Source of the DNA: an uncultured Muribaculaceae bacterium
GTDB taxonomy: Bacteria; Bacteroidota; Bacteroidia; Bacteroidales; Muribaculaceae
DNA: 23,943 bases
Assembly: GCA_910578305.1 (NCBI GenBank)
Contig: CAJTQH010000015.1
Span: forward strand, 7,462-31,404
Direction of reading: 5' to 3'
In this document: positions 13,596 to 21,351 of the stretch, piece after piece
Position numbering within the stretch: the stretch's first letter is position 1
Layout: each line of letters starts with the position of its first letter
The notes under the pieces: model-generated
The model's database searches: none
Seen by the model: only the letters and a program-made list of their open reading frames with translations
What the model was told of the DNA's origin: nothing
Made by a program: the position numbers and the translations under genes

Positions 13596-15434
13596 TCATT
13601 TCAGATTCTCATACACGGCATTAAGCAACGCGGCTCGTGGCAGCAACTCGTTGTAGGCCTTATTGTCACGCGACGGACACACTCTGTTGCAAAGCAATAT
13701 GAATATTATCTCGTTCTCAGGGTCGACCCAGAAGCATGTACCGGTAAATCCGGTATGCCCATACGTACTTTCAGGCAATCCCGCAATCCGGCTTAGGCTT
13801 TTTGTTCGGGTAGCCCTGTCGAATCCTAGTCCGCGATTGCTCTGCTTATCATGTGATGTGGCAAATAGTTTTACAGTCTGAGTGTTAAACAGACGTTCAC
13901 CGCCATACACACCTCCGTTAAGCCAAGTCTGGCACAGTTTCGCCAGATCTCCTGCATTGGAAAACAGCCCCGCATTTCCCTGCACTCCCCCAGAGTAAGC
14001 AGCTATCTCATCATGCACATATCCACGAAGCAATTGTTTACGCATGAAATTGTCTCTTTCCGTCGGTGCTATATCCGACATATTGTAATATGTCGACGGA
14101 CGAAATCCGGCATACCATGCGCCAAGTGGTCTGAATACATGCGGCACTCCGGTCACATTCTCCTCCATCTGCATCAGCAGACAGAAATTCAGACAGCTGT
14201 AACGATATGTCTTTTTCCCAAGATTTTGTGAATATATGGTCTCCATGACCAATTTTCGGAGCGAATCCCCACCATAAATTCCTTTGGCAATCTCAATTGG
14301 AAAGTCACGAGATCCCTTACGACGAGTTACATCGCTTCGCATACGCGCTTTCCTGTTGCCATATACATTTTTATCAAGTTTCACGGTATATGGCTCCATC
14401 CTGCGGTAACTTATCAGTTTGCCGCTATACGAATTGCTGTCGGCCATAAGTTTGTACGTATTTATGGTCGACGGAAGTCCCGATTTATGATAAAGCAATT
14501 CTCTCACCGTTATGCCTTTCTTGTCGGTATCCTTCAGCGCCGGAATGTAGTCCGAAATTTTAGCATCCAGTTTAAACAGACCTTTGTCATAAGCCGCCAT
14601 CAGCCCGGCCATCGAAGCTGTAGCCTTAGTCATCGAAGCCACATCATAGAGAGTCGACAACTTCACTTTCGGCGAACCGGGAGCATAATCAAGAGTCCCG
14701 TATGCTTTTTCCAACACGATATTGCCATTTTTTGCCACAAGCACCTGACAACCGGGAAACGACTTTCGGTCGATATTAACTTTCACTATTGAATCTATCA
14801 CCCGCTCAAGTCCTGGCTTGAATCCGGCATCCTGCGGTGAGCAATATCCCAGACGCGATTTGGCCACATCGACTCCACATCCTTTTCGTGCAAGTCCGGC
14901 AATATCTGCCGACAGACGTCCGCATATCGACATTCCACCAAACACCGCTTCCGCACCCATCACCATATCCTGCCTGCTTTTGCCACCGGCTATTACCACC
15001 GCTTTCAACATGGCAGCAGGCTCTATGCCTGAAATATTCCGCTCAGGCATGAAAAATACGCCTGCCACATCCGGGAACACACCTGCCACATCATCGAGAG
15101 CATTCACGGCCCAAGGTTCGGCGCTATACACTCCGGCCACCACCACATCGCAGTGTTTCAAGCTATTGCATGCATTGGCAACAGCAGCGTCATCCGCACC
15201 CGATTTCACCGACACACTCTTAACAAAAGTGTATCTGCCACAATATTCCGAAAACGTGTTATCTGCTTCAGCCCCGATATTGATCACACCTACCGAACGG
15301 ACATCAAGCCCATCCAAAGGCAATAGATCATCATCGTTTTTTACCACAACCACATTTGCGGCGGCTTTTATCCCAACTGCCACAAACACAGCCAATACCA
15401 CCGTAAATCGGCATAAATCGTTATATGTCATCAA
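13596..15434 (-). CDS. serine hydrolase (class C beta-lactamase/PBP fold) with GH3-C-like N-terminal domain
   Basis: A 612-residue exported protein. Residues 1-26 are a signal peptide ending in AAA. Residues about 27-178 resemble the C-terminal domain of GH3 enzymes and match the end of the neighbouring GH3 protein in pattern (LLP, a VGVINIGA strand, CDVVVAGVYS, then SADI). Residues about 205-610 are a beta-lactamase/transpeptidase fold with S267-M-T-K270, Tyr412 in YSC (the Asn of YxN is Cys), and H560-T-G. Enzymes of this fold act as DD-peptidases, esterases or beta-lactamases; the neighbour suggests peptidoglycan work. In many Bacteroidota a single fused protein carries GH3-N, GH3-C and this domain; here there are two genes 25 bases apart, with the GH3-C part present twice. 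It is the last gene of the operon. Confidence 0.88.
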   Translation of the reverse strand: MMTYNDLCRFTVVLAVFVAVGIKAAANVVVVKNDDDLLPLDGLDVRSVGVINIGAEADNTFSEYCGRYTFVKSVSVKSGADDAAVANACNSLKHCDVVVAGVYSAEPWAVNALDDVAGVFPDVAGVFFMPERNISGIEPAAMLKAVVIAGGKSRQDMVMGAEAVFGGMSICGRLSADIAGLARKGCGVDVAKSRLGYCSPQDAGFKPGLERVIDSIVKVNIDRKSFPGCQVLVAKNGNIVLEKAYGTLDYAPGSPKVKLSTLYDVASMTKATASMAGLMAAYDKGLFKLDAKISDYIPALKDTDKKGITVRELLYHKSGLPSTINTYKLMADSNSYSGKLISYRRMEPYTVKLDKNVYGNRKARMRSDVTRRKGSRDFPIEIAKGIYGGDSLRKLVMETIYSQNLGKKTYRYSCLNFCLLMQMEENVTGVPHVFRPLGAWYAGFRPSTYYNMSDIAPTERDNFMRKQLLRGYVHDEIAAYSGGVQGNAGLFSNAGDLAKLCQTWLNGGVYGGERLFNTQTVKLFATSHDKQSNRGLGFDRATRTKSLSRIAGLPESTYGHTGFTGTCFWVDPENEIIFILLCNRVCPSRDNKAYNELLPRAALLNAVYENLK

Positions 15435-15459
15435 ATCGTTCTATCCTTAGTTGTATTTG

Positions 15460-17226
15460 CTATTGGCTTATTTTATCAATGCCATCGCCTGTTTTCGCCA
15501 CACCGGGCAGATTTACAGGCATACGTCCTGTCACGTCGATTTTCCCGAACACTCCGTCGGCAGCCGATTTTCGCAGAGCCGGTATATCGTCATATGCCAC
15601 CACTATGGCCGGCATGCCGCTCAAGACATCCTTCATACCCACCATCTTGAATGGATTTATAAAAAACACAATAACCCTGTTATTAATCCCGCCAAGCGAT
15701 TTCAACGCTTGCGAAACCCATGCGCCATTACTGAATACGCCTACGGCCACAGCATCGCATTTTTTTATTTTAGCCAGTGCCGCCAATGTAAGCGGAGCAT
15801 TTTTATTAACTGTAAATGTCTCTACTTCGGCATAATTCGCACATCTTTCAGCAAATTCATTTCCCTTAGAAGCTCCGATACTGACCACTGCAACTTTCTT
15901 GCCCGATCCGATCGGAAGCATACATGAATCATCGCGCAGCACAGTAATAATACGGTCGGACATGCGTGATATCAGATCCGCAACCTCCGGCCCTGAAAGA
16001 CGCGAGGCAAGACTGTCTCTTTCCACATGCGGCTTCTTGTTAAGCCCGAGACGATATTTGTATTCAAGCATCTTACGGCAACGACGATCTACCTCGTCCC
16101 GTCTTATCTTACCCGATTCCACTGCCGCCATCAAAGCACGTATGTCGGCCGACGGATTAAGTGAGCCCAACAGCACATCCGCTCCTGCTAGAAACGCTCT
16201 GACACAATTGTTCTCACCTGTTCCTGCCGCCCCTTTCATGGCCAGCGCATCAGTAAAAACGAGGCCGTCAAAGCCCAGTGAATCCTGAAGCCACCGGGTG
16301 GTTATATCCTTCGACATCGAAGCTGGAGTACCGCTTGCATCAAGCGCAGGCACTTTCAGATGTCCCACCATAATGCCTGACATACCCGAAGATATAGCAT
16401 TTACAAATGGTAGGAAATCAACATTCTGCAGTGTGGTTATATCATGACTTATCGTAGGCAGTGCCTTGTGAGAATCTACCGATGTGTCACCATGTCCGGG
16501 GAAATGTTTACCCACCGACATCACACCGCCGTCTTCAAGCCCCATACAATATGCCGACCCAAGCAGGCCTACCAGCGACGCATCTTCACCAAACGACCGA
16601 TAACCTATCACCGGATTGGACGGATTGGAATTCACATCCAGCACCGGAGCGAAGTTGACCTGAATGCCCATTTCACGACACTGACGAGCCATCTCACGGC
16701 CATATTCCACCATAAGCGATGCGTCACGTGAGGCACCAAGCGCCACATTCGACGGAAATTTTGGAGTTCCGGCCACACGCATTGCCAGTCCCCACTCTCC
16801 GTCGAGAGTTATCATCAATGGCACCGAGGCTTCCTCCTGAGCTTTATTGATCAGTTCGGCATATCCGTCTATCGAACCCTTACCGAGCAATATGCCGCCT
16901 ACTTGCTCCTTGACAACCATGTTCTTGAGCTGACCGAATCCGGCAGCGTTAGGAAAAATATCGAGGCGAGGCACAAACAGCTGTGCCACCCGCTGGCGTA
17001 CCGACAGCCCGTTCATCACCGAATCGGCCCAGCGTGCCGCACCTTCAGGGTCTATGTCACTCACCGACATGTATTGCTCGGCAACAGCCGTGGAGTCTAT
17101 CTCATCTATCCCGATGGAATCGGCACCATCACTCACCGTCTTCGAATGGCACGACATGCCCGAAAGTGTCAGACTCGACACCACTGCCACACCGGCTATC
17201 AAAGCCGTCAATCGTGTATAATTCAT
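15460..17226 (-). CDS. GH3 beta-N-acetylglucosaminidase-like lipoprotein (NagZ type)
   Basis: A 588-residue exported protein with a signal sequence and probable lipidation Cys26 (GMSC, a relaxed lipobox). Residues about 65-400 form the GH3 catalytic barrel, including APVLDVNSNP (193-202), KHFPGHGDTSVDSH (240-253) carrying the Asp251-His253 acid/base pair specific to NagZ-type N-acetylhexosaminidases, and the nucleophile Asp326 in FTDALAMKG. Residues about 420-580 are a GH3 C-terminal alpha/beta domain. The reaction would be removal of N-acetylglucosamine from peptidoglycan fragments, here outside the cytoplasm given the export signal, unlike cytoplasmic E. coli NagZ. It lies between the nucleotidase (12 bases) and the serine hydrolase (25 bases), consistent with one operon for envelope turnover. 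Confidence 0.92.
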   Translation of the reverse strand: MNYTRLTALIAGVAVVSSLTLSGMSCHSKTVSDGADSIGIDEIDSTAVAEQYMSVSDIDPEGAARWADSVMNGLSVRQRVAQLFVPRLDIFPNAAGFGQLKNMVVKEQVGGILLGKGSIDGYAELINKAQEEASVPLMITLDGEWGLAMRVAGTPKFPSNVALGASRDASLMVEYGREMARQCREMGIQVNFAPVLDVNSNPSNPVIGYRSFGEDASLVGLLGSAYCMGLEDGGVMSVGKHFPGHGDTSVDSHKALPTISHDITTLQNVDFLPFVNAISSGMSGIMVGHLKVPALDASGTPASMSKDITTRWLQDSLGFDGLVFTDALAMKGAAGTGENNCVRAFLAGADVLLGSLNPSADIRALMAAVESGKIRRDEVDRRCRKMLEYKYRLGLNKKPHVERDSLASRLSGPEVADLISRMSDRIITVLRDDSCMLPIGSGKKVAVVSIGASKGNEFAERCANYAEVETFTVNKNAPLTLAALAKIKKCDAVAVGVFSNGAWVSQALKSLGGINNRVIVFFINPFKMVGMKDVLSGMPAIVVAYDDIPALRKSAADGVFGKIDVTGRMPVNLPGVAKTGDGIDKISQ

Positions 17227-17238
17227 ATCCTATGTTTT

Positions 17239-18786
17239 TCAGCGTCTTATTCGCGGAGCATTGTCCGGAGTCTGTTTTTTACCTTTATACGATCCGGATT
17301 CAAACGCACGAATCATGTCATCGTACAACACATCGCTGCTTTTTGCCACAACCTTGCAACCCTTCAACGGGCCGAATCCATCGTTACCGTTTGCCAGATA
17401 ATTGATCGTGGCCACACGATAGGTCTTTGAAGGATCGATCTTGCGGCCGTTTATTTTCACTTCCGCGCAACGTTTCGACACCTCGTCCATCTGAGCCATT
17501 ACATTGGCACTCGCCTCTGCCGAATTGGTTTGTGCAAGGGCATCGAATGTAGCCAGAAGCACATCTCCGGGAACATCGAGCACCACGGCATAATTGTCAA
17601 ACGGAAATGCCTGCATAATACCACCGCGAGTAATGTCGCCTTTCAGTATCGAACCGCGCACACCGCCTTTGTTTACCAGAGCCAGATCGGCACGCTTGCC
17701 GGTAAGACGTTTCGACTGATCGAGCAAAAAGTCAGCCATCCAGTTCACAAGACCGCTTGAACGCATGAAATCGGCCGTAGCCTCTCCCAGTTTCATCAAT
17801 CGCACCGAATCCACCGAGTGCTTGTATGGAGCAAGCATATCCACAAGTCCCTTGTCGGCATATTTGTCAAGACGCTTGTCCACCGATATCAGGCGCGACA
17901 CCGCCTTCATGCTGTCAAGATCAATGGTTATCTCGCCGATATTGCGCCCGTATTTTCCGGTCTGAGCCACAAGCACTGAATCGCCATCGGCATTAGCCAC
18001 AAGCCATGCCGGCGACTTGATATCGGCAGGATTGATCTCCGTATGTGAATGTCCGCCGATTATTATGTCTATGTCACGGCTCTTCTGTGCCATCTCCTTG
18101 TCTCCGTCAAGCATCGGCATTTCAGGATTATCGGTCGGCGAAGCATCATAGCCTATATGACTCACAGCTACCACCATATCCACCTTTTCTATACGCTTGA
18201 GATATGCGGCGACGATATTGGCGGCATCCACCGCATCCCAATATTCCAGACCGGCCATTTTTGCCGAATCAATCAGGCCGTCGGGATACACGTTTATACC
18301 GATAAATCCTATTCTCTTGCCATCAAACTCTTTTATCACATAAGGCTTGAACATTCCCTTCAGAGGAGTGCGCGAAAAGTCATAATTGGCCGACAGGCGA
18401 TCGGCTTTGATGCTATCGTAGTACCGCGCCATTGCCTCAAGTCCGTTGTCAAACTCATGGTTGCCCGGTATCTGAATGTCATATCCGAGATAATTCATCA
18501 CCTTCTGCTCCACATCACCGCCGTAAAGCGTAAAATACAGCGATCCCTGTACGACATCTCCGGCATCCACCAGCAGCACATTCGGCTCAACAGAGCGCAC
18601 GCTGTCTATCACAACCTTTCGGCGCACCACTCCGCCGAGATCATTATCATATCCGGGGTCTATTATACTATGAGTATCGTTGGTGTGCAGTATCACCAAT
18701 CGTTCCGCTCCGGCATCACTCAGCCAGAAACCTGCAGCAAAAGCCACCGTCATCATGGAGGCACGTATCAGTCCGTTCACTTTCAT
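17239..18786 (-). CDS. 5'-nucleotidase / UDP-sugar hydrolase-like metallophosphatase
   Basis: A 515-residue exported protein with a signal peptide (cleavage near residue 27, SDAGA). The N-terminal metallophosphoesterase domain has all two-metal motifs: HTNDTH (34-39), DAGD (74-77), GNHEFD (108-113), VSHIG (208-212) and GGHSHT (244-249). The C-terminal 5'-nucleotidase domain, from about residue 330, includes LVNKGGVRGSI and FPFDN, which form the nucleotide-binding site. UshA-like enzymes hydrolyse extracellular nucleotides and UDP-sugars to nucleosides and phosphate. Both domains are in one chain, whereas some Bacteroidota carry them as two genes. It heads the three-gene operon; a promoter candidate lies at 18809-18839. 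Confidence 0.92.
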   Translation of the reverse strand: MKVNGLIRASMMTVAFAAGFWLSDAGAERLVILHTNDTHSIIDPGYDNDLGGVVRRKVVIDSVRSVEPNVLLVDAGDVVQGSLYFTLYGGDVEQKVMNYLGYDIQIPGNHEFDNGLEAMARYYDSIKADRLSANYDFSRTPLKGMFKPYVIKEFDGKRIGFIGINVYPDGLIDSAKMAGLEYWDAVDAANIVAAYLKRIEKVDMVVAVSHIGYDASPTDNPEMPMLDGDKEMAQKSRDIDIIIGGHSHTEINPADIKSPAWLVANADGDSVLVAQTGKYGRNIGEITIDLDSMKAVSRLISVDKRLDKYADKGLVDMLAPYKHSVDSVRLMKLGEATADFMRSSGLVNWMADFLLDQSKRLTGKRADLALVNKGGVRGSILKGDITRGGIMQAFPFDNYAVVLDVPGDVLLATFDALAQTNSAEASANVMAQMDEVSKRCAEVKINGRKIDPSKTYRVATINYLANGNDGFGPLKGCKVVAKSSDVLYDDMIRAFESGSYKGKKQTPDNAPRIRR

Positions 18787-18808
18787 AGAGCATGTGTCAT
18801 TTACTCCA

Positions 18809-18839
18809 CGAAGTTACACAATTACAGCCCCCGATACAA
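18809..18839 (-). promoter_or_regulatory. promoter of the nucleotidase-GH3-hydrolase operon
   Basis: On the minus strand TTG (18839-18837) is followed by 20 bases and TAACTTCG (18816-18809), one mismatch from TAnnTTTG. The start codon is 22 bases further on. Confidence 0.5.
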
Positions 18840-18858
18840 TACCCCCACGGGCTTTTTA

Positions 18859-19503
18859 TTACTTTTTATTACTTGCCCCTCGCCCTGGCCGTGGCAGAAT
18901 ATCCAATACGGGCAACGACAACGAATATCGCAAAGCGAGCACACGCAGCAATATCACAGTTATCGCACAGCTTATCTGCTGCGCAAACGGTGTACCGCCA
19001 AACTCATTTATCACCCAATATACCAATGCGCCAACAAAACATGCCGTAGCATAAATGTCTTTGCGAAACACTAACGGTTCTTCATTGATCAGTATATCGC
19101 GCAGCACACCGCCAAACGCGCCTGTTATGACGCCCATCACCGTTGCCACCCACATAGGATAGCCCACTGCCAGTGTCTTCTGTATACCTATCACGCAAAA
19201 CATCGCCAGCCCCACACTGTCAAAGATAAACAATATACGCTCCCGGCTCACGAGCATGTTTCTGAACACAATTACCGTAGCAAGCGAAAGAGCCGTTACG
19301 GCAAGATACCACCATGTCTGCATCCAGAACACAGGTATGTCAAGCAGCAGATCTCGAAGAGTTCCGCCCCCAATGGCCGTAACAAGCCCAACGATATATG
19401 CTCCGAACCAATCGAAGTTTTTCGTGGCCGCCAACCGTATGCCGCTTATCGCACACGCTATTGTTCCCACCATTTCAGTCAGAAACAAAAAGGTATCTTC
19501 CAT
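18859..19503 (-). CDS. TRIC-type (UPF0126) trimeric cation channel family protein
   Basis: A 214-residue membrane protein with seven hydrophobic segments and an internal duplication. Each half has a glycine motif, GGGTLRDLLLD at about residues 45-55 and FGGVLRDILIN at about 129-139, the hallmark of bacterial TRIC channels (YadS/YicG family), which form homotrimeric monovalent-cation channels; older annotations call them glycine transporters. The C-terminal 15 residues are a basic cytoplasmic tail. It has its own consensus promoter at 19533-19563. The nucleotidase operon follows 72 bases downstream on the same strand with its own promoter candidate. Confidence 0.9.
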   Translation of the reverse strand: MEDTFLFLTEMVGTIACAISGIRLAATKNFDWFGAYIVGLVTAIGGGTLRDLLLDIPVFWMQTWWYLAVTALSLATVIVFRNMLVSRERILFIFDSVGLAMFCVIGIQKTLAVGYPMWVATVMGVITGAFGGVLRDILINEEPLVFRKDIYATACFVGALVYWVINEFGGTPFAQQISCAITVILLRVLALRYSLSLPVLDILPRPGRGASNKK

Positions 19504-19532
19504 TGCGCAATATCTCTTTTATTATCACACCG

Positions 19533-19563
19533 CAAAGGTAAGCAAATTTTCATCGACCCACAA
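19533..19563 (-). promoter_or_regulatory. promoter of the TRIC channel gene
   Basis: On the minus strand TTG (19563-19561) is followed by 20 bases and TACCTTTG (19540-19533), an exact TAnnTTTG. The start codon lies 29 bases after the -7 element. Confidence 0.65.
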
Positions 19564-19614
19564 CATTTTTTATATCCACTGATTATCAACATATTGAGGC
19601 CACAACCGAAAAAT

Positions 19615-19647
19615 AATACAAAAAAATAATGGATTATTCTTTGTATT
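19615..19647. repeat. AT-rich near-palindrome overlapping the tRNA promoter
   Basis: AATACAAA (19615-19622) and TTTGTATT (19640-19647) are reverse complements, and between them AATAAT and ATTATT flank a central GG. The structure is palindromic apart from two bases on one side and one on the other. Its right arm includes the -33 TTTG of the tRNA promoter. It may be an operator or only A+T-rich upstream DNA. Confidence 0.35.
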
Positions 19648-19670
19648 TTAAATAAAACGTATTAACTTTG
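19640..19670 (+). promoter_or_regulatory. promoter of tandem tRNA-Arg genes
   Basis: TTTG (19640-19643), a 19-base spacer and TAACTTTG (19663-19670) match the Bacteroidota consensus at both boxes. Transcription should start near 19677, about 27 bases before the first tRNA. Confidence 0.75.
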
Positions 19671-19703
19671 CACTCGCAATCGCAAAAGAGTTTGCAACTG
19701 ATT

Positions 19704-19777
19704 GGCTCCTTAGCTCAACTGAATAGAGCATCTGACTACGGATCAGAAGGTTACAGGTTTGAATCCTGTAGGAGTCA
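19704..19777 (+). tRNA. tRNA-Arg (ACG), copy 1
   Basis: A 74-base cloverleaf. The acceptor stem GGCTCCT pairs with AGGAGTC (one G-U), the D arm has AGCTC...GAGC, the anticodon stem is TCTGA/TCAGA with loop CTACGGA (anticodon ACG, read as ICG after deamination by TadA, decoding CGU, CGC and CGA), and the T arm is ACAGG-TTTGAAT-CCTGT. The 3' CCA is not encoded. Confidence 0.97.
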
Positions 19778-19801
19778 CTAATTTTAAACAACCCAAAGAT
19801 T

Positions 19802-19875
19802 GGCTCCTTAGCTCAACTGAATAGAGCATCTGACTACGGATCAGAAGGTTACAGGTTTGAATCCTGTAGGAGTCA
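19802..19875 (+). tRNA. tRNA-Arg (ACG), copy 2
   Basis: This is identical to the first copy base for base, beginning 98 bases later. The identity extends slightly beyond the tRNA on both sides (19700-19781 against 19798-19879), which marks a recent tandem duplication or gene conversion. CCA is not encoded. A terminator begins four bases after its end. Confidence 0.97.
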
Positions 19876-19878
19876 CTA

Positions 19879-19902
19879 AGCCATCCTTAGGATGGCTTTT
19901 TT
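19879..19902 (+). terminator. intrinsic terminator of the tRNA-Arg pair
   Basis: AGCCATCC and GGATGGCT form an 8-bp perfect stem with a three-base loop, running into a string of six T residues. Confidence 0.9.
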
Positions 19903-19989
19903 ATTATTATCAAACACACACATTTTGCACCTATTCCACAACGGCGAACACCGGAAACAGAAAAAACACACCTCCGGCCACAACCTACA

Positions 19990-21207
19990 TTATCTTGCCG
20001 GAAACTTATTGCCAAGATCAGGTAGAAACACCGCCACAACGCCTATCAGCGGCATGTAAGCGCACACATTGTACACAGCCTCCACACCATAAGCATCGGC
20101 AAAATATCCCAGCACGGCTGAAGCCACCCCACCCACGCCGAAAGCAAAACCGAAAAACAATCCTGATATCATACCAAGCTTTGTCGGCAACAATTCCTGA
20201 GCATATAGCAATATGGCAGGAAATGCCGAAGAAAGCACAAATCCGGCACAGAAGCTCAATACCGCTGTCATTGCCAACCCCACATGCGGCATCAGCAGAC
20301 TGAAAGGAGCCGCTCCGAGTATCGAAATCCATATCACCGGCTTACGTCCGTAACGGTCTCCCACCGGACCTCCAACCAATGTACCTACAGCTGTCGACAC
20401 AACAAATACAAACAGAAAGATCTGCGACTGCGATATTGAAACTCCGAATTTGTCTATAAGATAAAATGTATAGTAGCTTGATATACTTGCCATATACACA
20501 TACTTGGAAAATATCAATACCATTATCACAAATATCGTAAATATCGTACGCGTTTTCGACAGAGGCAGACTTGCACCGCTTACTCCATGTCTCACGCCGC
20601 TACGTATCTCTTTGATATACCCGCCATACCAGCGACAAATAGGCCTCATGGCAATAAACGCCAAAGCGGCAAACACCAGAAACCACATCACATAATGCCT
20701 GTTGTTTGGCGCAACAATCAAAGCGACAAGCAATGGGCCCACCGAGCCACCGAAATTTCCTCCGACTTGAAATACCGACTGTGCAAAACCACGCCGCTCT
20801 CGTCCGGCCAAAGATGTGATTCGCGAAGCTTCCGGATGCAGAGTAGCCGAACCAAGCCCAACCATAAACACTGCCACCAGCACACCATAGAGAGTGTCAC
20901 TATACGACAAAAGAACAATTCCGACCACCGTACAACACATGCCTGCCGGCAGACTCCGCACAAACGGTCGGCGATCAAACGCATAGCCCACAACCGGCTG
21001 AAATATGGATGCCGCCAGCTGATACACCAGCGTTATAAGACCGATCTCGGCAAAATTTATATTCAGATCATCTTTCAGCATCGGATACACTGCCGTGATC
21101 ACCGACTGCAACAAATCGTTAAGACAATGCGCCGTGCTCAATGCAAGCAGCACATGCAGTGTTGGCATAGCCATTATCCTATGCAATTTAGCCTTTGCAT
21201 CCATCAT
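19990..21207 (-). CDS. MFS exporter, fosmidomycin-resistance (Fsr)-like
   Basis: A 405-residue major facilitator with twelve hydrophobic segments, taking the ATG at 21207 (the next codon, 21204, is equally possible). The longer frame from 21309 would start upstream of the -7 element at 21232-21239 and adds unrelated residues. The N-terminal half has HCLNDLLQSVITAVYPMLK and the QPVVGYAFDRRP loop between helices 2 and 3, followed by LGSATLHPEASR; the C-terminal half has GGPVGDRYGRKPVIW. The HxxND and LHPEA segments are the signature of the Fsr family, proton-driven exporters that give fosmidomycin resistance in E. coli; the natural substrate here is unknown. It is transcribed alone. Confidence 0.87.
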   Translation of the reverse strand: MMDAKAKLHRIMAMPTLHVLLALSTAHCLNDLLQSVITAVYPMLKDDLNINFAEIGLITLVYQLAASIFQPVVGYAFDRRPFVRSLPAGMCCTVVGIVLLSYSDTLYGVLVAVFMVGLGSATLHPEASRITSLAGRERRGFAQSVFQVGGNFGGSVGPLLVALIVAPNNRHYVMWFLVFAALAFIAMRPICRWYGGYIKEIRSGVRHGVSGASLPLSKTRTIFTIFVIMVLIFSKYVYMASISSYYTFYLIDKFGVSISQSQIFLFVFVVSTAVGTLVGGPVGDRYGRKPVIWISILGAAPFSLLMPHVGLAMTAVLSFCAGFVLSSAFPAILLYAQELLPTKLGMISGLFFGFAFGVGGVASAVLGYFADAYGVEAVYNVCAYMPLIGVVAVFLPDLGNKFPAR

Positions 21208-21231
21208 ATCACTTGATTTGATTTCAGCCCG

Positions 21232-21239
21232 CAAAATTA
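21232..21239 (-). promoter_or_regulatory. -7 element of the MFS gene
   Basis: On the minus strand TAATTTTG (21239-21232) fits TAnnTTTG and lies 24 bases before the ATG at 21207. A weak TTTC sits at a -33 distance of 19 bases. It supports the shorter start for the MFS gene. Confidence 0.5.
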
Positions 21240-21293
21240 CAAATAAAGAATCAATCCGGAAATACCCGCTTAACTTAAAATCCACTACACACG

Positions 21294-21326
21294 AATACAG
21301 CCTCACCAAAATGGCAAGGCTGTATT
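21294..21326 (-). terminator. hairpin downstream of the GH57 gene, probable transcript end
   Basis: AATACAGCCT and AGGCTGTATT form a perfect 10-bp stem, with an inner CCA/TGG helix in the 13-base loop. It lies 26 bases beyond the GH57 stop codon and before the MFS promoter. No U-run follows on either strand, so it may be an mRNA 3'-end stabiliser rather than a classical terminator. Confidence 0.5.
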
Positions 21327-21351
21327 GAAAGTATAATACTCGTCTGAAATA

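Noticed and set aside
15435..15459. Programmed frameshift or sequencing error joining the GH3 and serine hydrolase genes
   Set aside because: The first protein ends after a complete GH3-C domain and the second begins with its own signal peptide and a second copy of that domain, so two separate proteins are intended.
18049..19074. 341-codon plus-strand ORF opposite the nucleotidase and TRIC genes
   Set aside because: It is antisense to two well-recognised genes, His- and Tyr-rich as expected for a shadow frame, and has no family resemblance or promoter.
19700..19879. Direct repeat as a CRISPR or attachment-site signal
   Set aside because: The repeat is fully explained by two tandem tRNA-Arg genes; no spacers, integrase or partial tRNA remnants are present.
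19951..19977. Hairpin CCGGA...TCCGG as terminator of the MFS gene
   Set aside because: The stem is only five base pairs with an 17-base loop, and the T-run lies inside the loop, so it is not a credible terminator.
21208..21309. Upstream start of the MFS transporter at 21309
   Set aside because: The extension includes the probable -7 element and the added residues are not like an MFS N-terminus.
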